Shown: one piece after another, positions 7,215-17,634 of the stretch
Numbering within the stretch: position 1 is the first letter of the stretch
Layout of the letters: every line of letters starts with the position of its first letter
Assembly (NCBI GenBank): GCA_900554595.1
Contig: USHZ01000012.1
Coordinates: 1-21,599 of the forward strand
Direction of reading: 5' to 3'
DNA: 21,599 nucleotides
Source of the DNA: an uncultured Collinsella sp.
GTDB taxonomy: Bacteria; Actinomycetota; Coriobacteriia; Coriobacteriales; Coriobacteriaceae
Notes under the pieces: model-generated
Databases searched by the model: none
Told to the model about the DNA's origin: nothing
Seen by the model: the letters and a program-made list of their open reading frames with translations, nothing else
Position numbers and translations under genes: made by a program

Positions 7215-8126
7215 ATGAACGCTTCATCGCTTTCCTTCCAAGACATCATCCTGCGCCTCCAGCAGTACTGGGGCGAGCAGGGCTGCGTCATTATGCAGCC
7301 CTATGACTCCGAGGTCGGTGCCGGTACCTTCCATACCGCGACCACGCTGCGCTCGCTCGGTCCCGCCGAGTGGCGCACCTGCTATGCGCAGCCCTGCCGC
7401 CGTCCCGCCGACGGCCGCTACGGCGAGAACCCTAACCGCATGCAGCACTACTATCAGTTCCAGGTGCTCATCAAGCCCTCGCCGGTCAACGCTCAGGAGC
7501 TCTACCTGGGTTCGCTGGCCGCCATTGGCCTGGACCCCAACGACCATGACGTCCGCTTTGTCGAGGACGACTGGGAGAGCCCGACGCTCGGCGCCTGGGG
7601 CCTTGGCTGGGAGGTCTGGCTCAATGGCATGGAGGTCACGCAGTTTACGTACTTCCAGCAGGTGGGCGGCATCGAGGTTGATCCCGTGCCCGTCGAGATC
7701 ACCTATGGCCTGGAGCGTATCGCCATGTACGCCCAGGGCGTCAACTCGGTCTATGACCTGGTGTGGAGCTACCTGCCCGACGGCACGCCCATGACCTACG
7801 GCGACGTGTTCCTGGAGAACGAGCGCGAGTTCAGCGCTTACAACTTTGAGGTCGCCAACGTCGAGATGATGCGTCAGAAGTTTGACGACTACGAGGCCGA
7901 GTGCCACTCCTGCTTGGAGCGCAAGCTGCCGCTGCCGGCGTACGACTGCGTCATGAAGTGCAGCCATGCCTTCAACCTGCTCGATGCCCGTGGCGCGCTG
8001 TCCGCAGTCGAGCGCGCCAACTACATCCTGCGCGTCCGCGCCGTCGCCAAGGCGTGCTGCGAGGCCTATATGGCCGAGGTCGCCGGAATCAACGAGAATG
8101 CCGATCAGGAAGGCGAGGTGGCGTAA
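7215..8126 (+). CDS. glyQ: Glycyl-tRNA synthetase alpha subunit
   Basis: Catalytic class II subunit of the bacterial heterotetrameric glycyl-tRNA synthetase; it forms glycyl-adenylate. The 303-residue protein is collinear with the family, with LSFQDIILRLQQYWGEQGCV at the N-terminus, then QPYDSEVGAGTFH, RRPADGRYGENPNRMQHYYQ (motif 2 region), GWEVWLNGMEVTQFTYFQQ and GLERIAMY (motif 3). The ATG at 7215 has GAGGGG (7198-7203) 11 bases away and AGAGG directly before it. glyS starts 3 bases after the stop. No glycine T-box is present upstream, unlike many Firmicutes. Confidence 0.97.
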   Translation: MNASSLSFQDIILRLQQYWGEQGCVIMQPYDSEVGAGTFHTATTLRSLGPAEWRTCYAQPCRRPADGRYGENPNRMQHYYQFQVLIKPSPVNAQELYLGSLAAIGLDPNDHDVRFVEDDWESPTLGAWGLGWEVWLNGMEVTQFTYFQQVGGIEVDPVPVEITYGLERIAMYAQGVNSVYDLVWSYLPDGTPMTYGDVFLENEREFSAYNFEVANVEMMRQKFDDYEAECHSCLERKLPLPAYDCVMKCSHAFNLLDARGALSAVERANYILRVRAVAKACCEAYMAEVAGINENADQEGEVA

Positions 8127-8129
8127 GCC

Positions 8130-10226
8130 ATGGCAGACGCTAAGGATTTCCTGTTTGAGATCGGTACGGAGGAAATGCCCTCTGCACCGCTGAACAATGC
8201 CGTCAAGCAGCTTGGCACCATGATTGCCAAGGGTCTCGACGAGGCCGGTCTGGCGCACGGCGAGGTCCGCGTGATCTCGAGCCCGCGTCGCCTGGCTGCG
8301 CTCGTTGCCGACGTCGCCACCGCGACCGATGAGGTTCACGAGGTCAAGCGTGGCCCCGCGGCCAACATCGCCTTCGACGCCGACGGTAACGCCACCAAGG
8401 CCGCCCAGGGCTTCGCCCGCAAGTGCGGTGTGGCTGCCGAGGATCTGGTCCGTCGCGAGGACACCGACGGCCGTGAGTACGTCTTTGCCGAGAAAAACAT
8501 TCCTTCCGCCCCGGCCACCCCGATCCTGACGGCCCTGTGCGAGAAGACCATCGCCGGCCTGCAGTGGCCCAACTACCGCTCCCAGCGCTGGGGCCACGAG
8601 CACGCGACTTTCGTGCGTCCGGTCCGTTGGATCTGCTGCCTTCTGGGCGAGGACGTCGTGCCCGTGTCGTTTGCCGACGTGACGAGCGGCAACACCACGC
8701 GCGGCCATCGCGTCCTGGGCCCCGGTGACCATGTGGTCGCCAGCCCCGACGTCTACGAGCAGGTGCTCGAGGACGCCGGCGTGCTTTCTGCCGAGCGCCG
8801 TCGTGAGGCCATCCTTGCCGGTATCGCCGAGGTCGAGGCTGCGCGCCCCGGCTGCCAAGTCGATACGCCCAAGAAGGTCTTTGAAGAGGTCATCAACCTC
8901 TGCGAGTGGCCGACGGTGCTCGTCGGTACCTTCGATGAGGAGTTCCTCAAGGTCCCGCATGAGATCATCTGCGAGTCTATGCTCACCAACCAGCGCTACT
9001 TCCCGATTTATGACGGCGAGGGCAAGCTGACGCGTGAGTTCGTGGTCGTCTCCAACAGCAAGCCCGAGAATGCCGAGCGCGTGATCGACGGCAACGAGCG
9101 TGTCGTGCGCGCCCGCCTGGACGACGCCAAGTTCTTCTACGAGGAGGATCTGAAGATCTCCCTCGACGAGTTCCGCGAGCGTCTGGCCAAGGTTGCCTTC
9201 CAGGAGAAGCTTGGCAGCGTGCTCGCCAAGTCCGAGCGTATTGAGCAGCTCGCGCTCGCTATTGCCCGCGAGGCTCACCTGGGTGCTCACCTGGCAGCCG
9301 ACGCCGGCCGCGCCGCTCACCTGTGCAAGGCCGACCTGGTGTCCAACGCCGTCGTCGAGTTCACGAGCCAGCAGGGCGTGATGGGCGGTTATTATGCCTC
9401 CGCGATGGGGGAGAACGACGAGGTCGCCCACGCCATTCGCGATCACTATCGTCCCCGCTTTGCCGGCGACGAGCTGCCCGAGGGCACCGCTGGCTGCATC
9501 GTGGCCTGCGCCGACAAGCTCGATACCATTGCCGGCATTTTTTCCATCGGCGAGCCCCCGACCGGCTCTTCCGACCCGTACGCGCTGCGTCGCGCCGCCA
9601 TCGGCATCATCAACATCCTGCGCGATCGTCTGCCGATTGACCCCACGTCGCTCATCGACTTTGCGCTCGAGCTCTATAGCGAGCAGGGCATTGAGTTTGA
9701 CGCCGCCGAGGTTGCCCAGCAGGTCCGCGACTTCTTCCACGGCCGTCTGGTGAGCATGGCTCGTGACGAGAAGATCCCGGCCGATACCGTCGCCGCCGTA
9801 TCCGCGGTGCACATCATTGCCCCGTCGGTCTTCTTCGCCCGCTGCGCCGCCCTCGACGAGGCCCGCAAGAACGACGCCGAGACCTTCGACAACCTGGCGA
9901 CTGCCTACGCCCGCGCCGCGCATATCTCCAAGCCCGAGCTGGGTGCGGAGTACGACCGCAGCCTGATGGGCGAGGTCGAGCTTGCGCTTGCCGACGCCTC
10001 CGAGGCCGCTCAGACCGCTGTTGATGCCGCCCTTGCTGCCGAGGATTACCCTGCCGCGTTTGCCGCTCTGGCCGCCCTGCGTGCCCCCATCGACCGTTTC
10101 TTTGACGAGGTGATGGTCATGGACAAGGACGAACAGCTTCGCGATAATCGCCTTAAGCTGCTCAACCGCTTCGAGGCCGTTTTCTCCGGCATCGCCAACA
10201 TCGGTGAGCTTGCCCGCAAAAAGTAA
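8130..10226 (+). CDS. glyS: Glycyl-tRNA synthetase beta subunit
   Basis: tRNA-binding subunit that partners GlyQ. The 698-residue protein has the family N-terminus FEIGTEEMPSAPLNNAVKQL, the early segment SSPRRLAALVADV, the HD-like middle (DKLDTIAGIFSIGEPPTGSS followed by DPYALRRAA) and a C-terminal DALR-type anticodon domain (FFDEVMVMDKDEQLRDNRL). Length is normal. It follows glyQ by 3 bases and precedes the dikinase regulator by 34 bases, with AAAAGGAG before that gene, so the three may share a message. Confidence 0.97.
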   Translation: MADAKDFLFEIGTEEMPSAPLNNAVKQLGTMIAKGLDEAGLAHGEVRVISSPRRLAALVADVATATDEVHEVKRGPAANIAFDADGNATKAAQGFARKCGVAAEDLVRREDTDGREYVFAEKNIPSAPATPILTALCEKTIAGLQWPNYRSQRWGHEHATFVRPVRWICCLLGEDVVPVSFADVTSGNTTRGHRVLGPGDHVVASPDVYEQVLEDAGVLSAERRREAILAGIAEVEAARPGCQVDTPKKVFEEVINLCEWPTVLVGTFDEEFLKVPHEIICESMLTNQRYFPIYDGEGKLTREFVVVSNSKPENAERVIDGNERVVRARLDDAKFFYEEDLKISLDEFRERLAKVAFQEKLGSVLAKSERIEQLALAIAREAHLGAHLAADAGRAAHLCKADLVSNAVVEFTSQQGVMGGYYASAMGENDEVAHAIRDHYRPRFAGDELPEGTAGCIVACADKLDTIAGIFSIGEPPTGSSDPYALRRAAIGIINILRDRLPIDPTSLIDFALELYSEQGIEFDAAEVAQQVRDFFHGRLVSMARDEKIPADTVAAVSAVHIIAPSVFFARCAALDEARKNDAETFDNLATAYARAAHISKPELGAEYDRSLMGEVELALADASEAAQTAVDAALAAEDYPAAFAALAALRAPIDRFFDEVMVMDKDEQLRDNRLKLLNRFEAVFSGIANIGELARKK

Positions 10227-10260
10227 GCTAGCCTGCGCATAAGCGTAAAAGGAGCCCCGC

Positions 10261-11127
10261 ATGGATTGCCCGTTCACCGCTCGTCCCACCGTTATTGTTA
10301 TCTCCGATTCGCTCGGTGATACCGCTTGTGAGGTAGTGCTTGCGGCGTCCGGGCAATTTGATGAAGGGGCTTTTCGTGTTTTACGTCTGCCTAAGGTGAC
10401 CTCGGTGGAGCAGGTCAAGTCGTTTGTGGGCCCGCGAGTCGATGCCGACCATCGCGATATCGCCGTGTTCCATACCATCGTCGACCCGGCGCTTCGTGCT
10501 CGCGTGCTCGACTACTTGGGCATGTTGCACATTCGCTCGGTCGACCTGATCGGCCCGTCGCTCGCGGTACTGTCGTCGCTTATTGGCGTGCCGCCAAAAG
10601 GAGTGGCGGGTGTGATCCATAAGACCGATGACAGGTATTTCCACCGCATCGAGGCCATGGAGTACTTTGTCGAGCACGATGACGGGCGCGGCTGCGATGA
10701 TCTGTCGGGTGCCGATATCGTGCTACTGGGCGTATCGCGCACGTCCAAGACGCCGCTGTCGATGTATTTGGCCTATCAAGGTTACAAGGTTGCCAATGTT
10801 CCGTTGGCCCATGGCATGGAGCCGCCGAAGTCGATTTACGAGGTCGACCCGATGCGCCTGTTCGGCCTGATTTCGACCGTCGATGTGATTTCCGAAATTC
10901 GCGATAGCCGCTTGGGCGATGACTACGCCCGTGCCGTTGCCGGCTCCTATGCCGAGCCCGAGAGCGTGCGCAGCGAGCTCGAGGAAGCTCGTGCCCTCAT
11001 GAAGCGCCTAGGCTGCTTTGTGGTGCGTACCGACGGCAAGGCCATCGAGGAAAGCGCTGCCGAGATCATTAGCCACTTGGAGGAAATCCAAGAAGCTCGC
11101 GCCCGCCGAGCCACCCGCCGCGCCTAA
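10261..11127 (+). CDS. Pyruvate, phosphate dikinase regulatory protein (PDRP, DUF299 family)
   Basis: Bifunctional enzyme that switches pyruvate phosphate dikinase off by ADP-dependent phosphorylation of an active-site threonine and on again by phosphate-dependent removal with release of pyrophosphate. The 288-residue protein shows the family N-terminus VIVISDSLGDTACEV (11-25), HTIVDP (71-76), and the P-loop GVSRTSKTP (157-165). The family also contains PEP synthase regulators; the dikinase reading is chosen because ppdK is the next gene. The ATG at 10261 has AAAAGGAG upstream. It closes the glyQ-glyS run, and no good terminator is seen after it. Confidence 0.93.
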   Translation: MDCPFTARPTVIVISDSLGDTACEVVLAASGQFDEGAFRVLRLPKVTSVEQVKSFVGPRVDADHRDIAVFHTIVDPALRARVLDYLGMLHIRSVDLIGPSLAVLSSLIGVPPKGVAGVIHKTDDRYFHRIEAMEYFVEHDDGRGCDDLSGADIVLLGVSRTSKTPLSMYLAYQGYKVANVPLAHGMEPPKSIYEVDPMRLFGLISTVDVISEIRDSRLGDDYARAVAGSYAEPESVRSELEEARALMKRLGCFVVRTDGKAIEESAAEIISHLEEIQEARARRATRRA

Positions 11128-11206
11128 TATTAGTAGCATTTTGATAAAGCGATTTAGCAAAAACATCGCATCTGACCTGCTTTTTTATTGTGTTGGTATC
11201 TTCATA

Positions 11207-11255
11207 AGGTAACCAACTTTACCTACCGTTTACCGCCAGTTTTAGCACGTTTACC
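11207..11255. promoter_or_regulatory. Phased TTTACC repeats upstream of ppdK
   Basis: AGGTAA (11207-11212) and TTACCT (11219-11224) form an inverted repeat. The same TTTACC core recurs at 11218, 11229 and 11250, the last two as GTTTACC; the offsets are 11 and 21 bases, close to one and two turns of the helix. The surroundings are lower in GC than the genes. This looks like a binding region for a regulator, with the repeats about 55-90 bases before the likely start of transcription. The protein that would bind is unknown. Confidence 0.45.
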
Positions 11256-11296
11256 AAACCGCGCATCCTCTGCTCAAGCCCGTTCAAATCCGGCCG

Positions 11297-11302
11297 TATA
11301 GT
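11297..11302 (+). promoter_or_regulatory. Candidate -10 box of ppdK
   Basis: TATAGT lies 75 bases before the ppdK start, and the -35 region (about 11274-11279) is poor. A promoter with a poor -35 box next to upstream repeats fits control by an activator, but this is inferred. The gap 11128-11377 holds this box, the TTTACC repeats and no gene that I can see. Confidence 0.35.
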
Positions 11303-11377
11303 TCCCTCACGGCCCGCATCCGGCGGGTCGATTCGTTACCACGGTCGTGCGCGAGAGCGCATGGAAGGGGAAGTATC

Positions 11378-14128
<2,751 letters not shown>

Positions 14129-14168
14129 CTGAGCCGCGTTCCATTTGCGCCTTTTACGCCCCCCTTCG

Positions 14169-14203
14169 CGCCGTCGCGCCCCCTGTGGACGCGGCGGCGT
14201 TTT
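14169..14203 (+). terminator. Intrinsic terminator after ppdK
   Basis: CGCCGTCGCG (14169-14178) pairs with CGCGGCGGCG (14190-14199) in a 10-bp stem with one T-G pair, an 11-base loop and a short TTTT tail. The tail is short, so some read-through into the next gene is possible. Confidence 0.7.
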
Positions 14204-14211
14204 ACGTTGGT

Positions 14212-14223
14212 CCAATACATTGG
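14212..14223. promoter_or_regulatory. Palindrome before the secreted-protein gene
   Basis: CCAATACATTGG has 5-base arms that match perfectly around two central bases, with a further TTGG just upstream (14207-14210). It lies between the ppdK terminator and the ribosome binding site of the next gene. It could be an operator. No convincing promoter is seen in the 40 bases after the terminator. Confidence 0.3.
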
Positions 14224-14243
14224 CAACTGACGGGAGGACTGCG

Positions 14244-17051
14244 ATGAAAAACCTCACCAGGTATTTGCAACGAGCGCGTCGGGGAGCACGGATGACCCTG
14301 TGCTGGATGGTCGTTGCGGTCACGGCGCTTTGCGGGATGCCGACAGCCGGTTTTGCCCTTCAGGATGAATCACGCGACGAGCTCTATGGCGACGTGGTCA
14401 ACCCGCTCACCATTACGGTCAACGATCGCGACTGCACGTTTGTAGATATCGATGACGGCAAGCTCGAGGGCCGTACCTCGATGTACGACAACGTCTCGTT
14501 CTACACGGCCGCCGTCAAAAAGGTGCTACCCAACTGGGCATCGCTTGCCTATAACATCCTTGGCTATGGCGGAGGCGACGACTCCAAGGACTTTTTGTAC
14601 TGGGACCACGCCGGTAAGGGCTTTGAGAAGGACTTCGGTAAGGGTCACTACATCTATCTGTATGATGCGCTTTCGGGCGGCAACGGTGAGCATTCCGACG
14701 GCGCCGACAAGTCCATTCAAAGTGGCCTGACGTCGGCGAAAGGCCTGAACGCGGTCTATGAGCGCCTGACCGAAGATATCGCCGACTGCATCGGCCACAA
14801 GCTGACCGGCGAGGATTTTCGTAAATACGTGCCACTCGACGCCCTGTCGCAAGACACGAGCGAGCAAGACGTGATCTATGCCACCATCGCGTGCGTGGAT
14901 AAGCTCGGCGGCACCTATCAGTACGATTTCAATGGCTTTGGCATCGCGTTCTATAACTTTAGAGTTCAGCAGCTCAACAGCGTGAACAAGCTTAACTGTG
15001 CGCCCGAGGACGCGCCGGGCTATTCCTTTGTCGATTCTAAGACCGAGCAGGAGCTCGTAACCTCGGCACTTAACGTCGGCTATGAGGACGCCTCGCAGAG
15101 TATCACGCTCGCCCGCGGTACCGAGGAGACGGTCGGCACGAGCACCTCCGAATCCACATCGTATTCCAAAGGCGGCTCGTGGGGCGCATCGGTAAGCCTC
15201 AAGGAGTCGCTGGGCGTGCCCGGAACGGTGAGCGAGGAGATCGAGACCTCGTTTTCGGCCGAAACCACGATGTCCCAGTTGTGGGAGGCGAGCAAGACCG
15301 AGGAAAAGTCGATCACCACGACGGACAATCAATCGGTCACCGTCAATATGACGATCCCGGCGCACACGCAGGTCAATAGCAAGCAGACGAGTTCTACCAC
15401 AACGCTTTCCGAGGACTATGACCAGCCGGTGGGCGTGACGTTCGACGTGATTATCTTTAACATGAACGGCGAGTGCTACGACGACAACGCCGCCGTGCAG
15501 GAGTTCCATACCGCCGGTTATGACCAGCGCTCGTTCTACACCACCTTTGGCGATCAGTCGACCGACGCCGTGCAGAACCTGTTCCTGCGCTCAATCGCCC
15601 ATCGTGGCGACGACGGCTACGATACCACCGCCGGAAACGTCACGAGCTGGTCGTATCGCACCAACAACCACATGGTGCGCGCCATCGATTGGAATTCGGT
15701 CCTGGCCGATCGCGAGGTGCCTTCGCGCAACGGTGGCGCCCCGCGCACGTGCAACGTGCTCAACGACATGGCCGCGACCTATCCCATGTCCATTACGGGT
15801 TCCAATCTGTCGTTTGAGTCGGTGACAGTCGATACGCAGCTGGGTACGCCGCAGCCTATTAAGCCCATCTCCAAGATTCTCGTGTCGCTGCAGACCGATA
15901 AGACCCGAAGGCTTACGGTTGGAGACGAAGACCCCATCTCTTCCTATCGCGTGCGTGCAAGGGACGAGGACGATGTTGACTACTACGGCTTTGTGAAGTC
16001 GTCGGGCGACTGGCGTGTGGTCGATAAAAAGGGCAAGGAATGTAAGTCCGACGTCATCGAGATCCAGACCGACCCTGTCACCCACGAGCAAGTCGTGGTG
16101 GGTAAAAAGGCCGGCACCGCCTACGTAAAGTACTTTATCCCCGAGGACACCTATGTGGACGTGAACGGACATGTCTCGACCAATGACGAGATCGACGCCG
16201 CGGCCTATAAATATAAGGTAAGTGATGTGGCGCCCGAGCCGTTTAACGGCAGCATCAAACTCGAGGGCTCGGCACAGACCGTCGTCGGCGTCGAGGAAAA
16301 TCTCAACGGCATTGAAGGCCTAACGGCTACGGTCTATGACACGACGGGTAAGGAAGTCGATAGAGTCTGCAGTTGGGAGGCCCAGGAGCTCGAGAGCAAG
16401 GGTATTTCGGTCGCGACAGACGGCGCGATGACCATCTCGCAACCGGGCACCTTCCATGTTCGCGCCTTTATTGACGGCGTGTATTCCGATTGGGCCGAGG
16501 TCATCGCCGCACCCGCACCGGTCGACCCAATGACGACCGTGGTCGAGACACCGGTGAGCGTTACGTCCGTATCTTCGGGGGATTCTTCGGCAACGACGGA
16601 TAGCACGGCTCCTGCCCAGGGAGAGCAGGCCGCTTCCGAAGCGAACGCGGCCGAGTCTGCTCCGGCGAGCGACGATGCCACTGCATTGGCTGATGACACC
16701 GCGCCCGCTGCCGCGAAGGATGCCTCGCCGATTCCTACGGGCCTCGTTACCGTTTTGACCGATATCTGCCGCTACGGCATCGATCACGGCCTCATCAGCA
16801 CATCAAATAGGGAAGAGATGACCAAGCAGGACTTCGACATCTTGGGCATCCTGTACCTGATGGCGGACAGCCAGGACCTGGTGCCCCAAGACGCCGAGGA
16901 CGCGATGAGCGAATGGGTCCGTGACAACTATAATGACGACGAGCTTGCCACCTGGAAGCAGCATGCGCTTTCGGTGCTGCTCGAATACGGCTATATCGCG
17001 CCCGGAACGACCGTGGCGACGCCGACGACTGATGCTGCGGACGGCGCATAA
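14244..17051 (+). CDS. Large secreted protein with aerolysin-like beta-pore-forming region
   Basis: Not a known named gene. The ATG at 14244 follows GGGAGGA (14232-14238) and gives 935 residues. A signal peptide is clear: basic start, hydrophobic core at about 18-34, likely cleavage AGFA|LQ after residue 38. Residues 40-265 are a globular part I do not recognise. Residues about 270-406 are rich in Ser/Thr with alternating strands (TSTSESTSYSKGGSWGASVS), a central GVPGTVSEEIETSFSAETT, then IPAHTQVNSKQ and GVTFDVIIFN; this order resembles the aerolysin/ETX-MTX2 pore-forming fold. Residues 543-660 and 668-756 look like bacterial Ig-like domains, 757-826 is an A/S/T/E-rich linker, and 828-920 is predicted helical. 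There is no LPxTG motif and no C-terminal membrane anchor, so release is likely. The function is inferred from pattern alone. Confidence 0.6.
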   Translation: MKNLTRYLQRARRGARMTLCWMVVAVTALCGMPTAGFALQDESRDELYGDVVNPLTITVNDRDCTFVDIDDGKLEGRTSMYDNVSFYTAAVKKVLPNWASLAYNILGYGGGDDSKDFLYWDHAGKGFEKDFGKGHYIYLYDALSGGNGEHSDGADKSIQSGLTSAKGLNAVYERLTEDIADCIGHKLTGEDFRKYVPLDALSQDTSEQDVIYATIACVDKLGGTYQYDFNGFGIAFYNFRVQQLNSVNKLNCAPEDAPGYSFVDSKTEQELVTSALNVGYEDASQSITLARGTEETVGTSTSESTSYSKGGSWGASVSLKESLGVPGTVSEEIETSFSAETTMSQLWEASKTEEKSITTTDNQSVTVNMTIPAHTQVNSKQTSSTTTLSEDYDQPVGVTFDVIIFNMNGECYDDNAAVQEFHTAGYDQRSFYTTFGDQSTDAVQNLFLRSIAHRGDDGYDTTAGNVTSWSYRTNNHMVRAIDWNSVLADREVPSRNGGAPRTCNVLNDMAATYPMSITGSNLSFESVTVDTQLGTPQPIKPISKILVSLQTDKTRRLTVGDEDPISSYRVRARDEDDVDYYGFVKSSGDWRVVDKKGKECKSDVIEIQTDPVTHEQVVVGKKAGTAYVKYFIPEDTYVDVNGHVSTNDEIDAAAYKYKVSDVAPEPFNGSIKLEGSAQTVVGVEENLNGIEGLTATVYDTTGKEVDRVCSWEAQELESKGISVATDGAMTISQPGTFHVRAFIDGVYSDWAEVIAAPAPVDPMTTVVETPVSVTSVSSGDSSATTDSTAPAQGEQAASEANAAESAPASDDATALADDTAPAAAKDASPIPTGLVTVLTDICRYGIDHGLISTSNREEMTKQDFDILGILYLMADSQDLVPQDAEDAMSEWVRDNYNDDELATWKQHALSVLLEYGYIAPGTTVATPTTDAADGA

Positions 17052-17102
17052 GTGCAGAAAGAGTGCGTGTTTTTGTCTTTTTGCGTACGGGCAAAATAGT
17101 TC

Positions 17103-17130
17103 TTGCAGCCAAGGTCGTGGCGTGTATACT
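17103..17130 (+). promoter_or_regulatory. Promoter of rplS
   Basis: TTGCAG (17103-17108) and TATACT (17125-17130) are 16 bases apart, giving a start near 17137 and a leader of about 63 bases before rplS. Confidence 0.65.
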
Positions 17131-17151
17131 CGAATACGTTTGTTCAACTAC

Positions 17152-17175
17152 GTGCCGGCCAAGGTGGTACGGCAC
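17152..17175 (+). other. Hairpin in the rplS leader
   Basis: GTGCCG (17152-17157) pairs with CGGCAC (17170-17175); three inner pairs (17158-17160 with 17166-17168, one wobble) extend it past a bulged A. It lies 12 bases before the ribosome binding site AAGGA (17188-17192). L19 leaders with a control role are known in some other phyla; whether this is one is not shown. Confidence 0.4.
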
Positions 17176-17199
17176 CTCTAGAAGAGTAAGGAATTGCAC

Positions 17200-17541
17200 A
17201 TGGATTACATCCGCGCAATCGAGCGTCAGCAGATCCGCGAGGACATTCCTCAGGTTCGCGTCGCCGACAACGTCAAGGTTCACTACCGCATTAAGGAAGG
17301 CGACCGCGAGCGCATCCAGGTTTTCCAGGGTGACGTCATCCGCATGGCCGGCGCCGGTGCCCGTGAGACCTTCACCGTCCGCAAGATTTCCTTCGGTGTC
17401 GGTGTTGAGCGTACCTTCCCGCTTCACAGCCCCAAGATCGCCAAGCTCGAGGTCGTCCGTCATGGTCGCGTCCGTCGCGCCAAGCTGTACTACCTCCGCG
17501 ACAAGGTGGGCAAGGCTGCTCGCATCCCCGAGAAGCGCTAA
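17200..17541 (+). CDS. rplS: 50S ribosomal protein bL19
   Basis: Large-subunit protein at the 30S-50S interface. The 113 residues match the family throughout: VRVADNVKVHYRIKEGDRER, QVFQGDVIRMAGAGARETFT, VRKISFGVGVERTFPLHSPK and VRRAKLYYLRDKVGKAARI. The ATG at 17200 is preferred over the TTG at 17194 because AAGGA (17188-17192) lies 7 bases upstream. It has its own promoter and terminator. In many bacteria rplS follows trmD directly; here it stands about 10.6 kb away. Confidence 0.97.
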   Translation: MDYIRAIERQQIREDIPQVRVADNVKVHYRIKEGDRERIQVFQGDVIRMAGAGARETFTVRKISFGVGVERTFPLHSPKIAKLEVVRHGRVRRAKLYYLRDKVGKAARIPEKR

Positions 17542-17575
17542 GAAGATCGCAGCGTCTGTCCACTCGTTTGGACAA

Positions 17576-17605
17576 AAGGGTCACCTTCGGGTGGCCCTTC
17601 TTTTT
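17576..17605 (+). terminator. Intrinsic terminator after rplS
   Basis: AAGGGTCACC (17576-17585) pairs with GGTGGCCCTT (17590-17599), with one T-G pair, around a stable TTCG tetraloop. TTTTT (17601-17605) follows. A smaller hairpin, TGTCCA with TGGACA (17557-17574), precedes it. Confidence 0.92.
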
Positions 17606-17634
17606 ATCTGATTTGCATGCAAGGAGGCCCCGAT

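Noticed and set aside
7224..10478. Open frame of 1084 codons on the minus strand
   Set aside because: It lies exactly opposite glyQ and glyS, whose products are clear family members. Such antisense frames arise from the strong G/C bias at third positions, and the translation resembles no protein family.
11149..11186. Terminator after the dikinase regulator
   Set aside because: GCGAT (11149-11153) and ATCGC (11165-11169) could form a 5-bp stem, but the loop is AT-rich and the T-run begins 11 bases later, so it is not a convincing terminator.
14244..17051. Secreted protein as a sortase-anchored adhesin
   Set aside because: There is no LPxTG-type motif, no C-terminal hydrophobic helix and no basic tail; the C-terminus ends in a T/A/D-rich stretch after a helical module.
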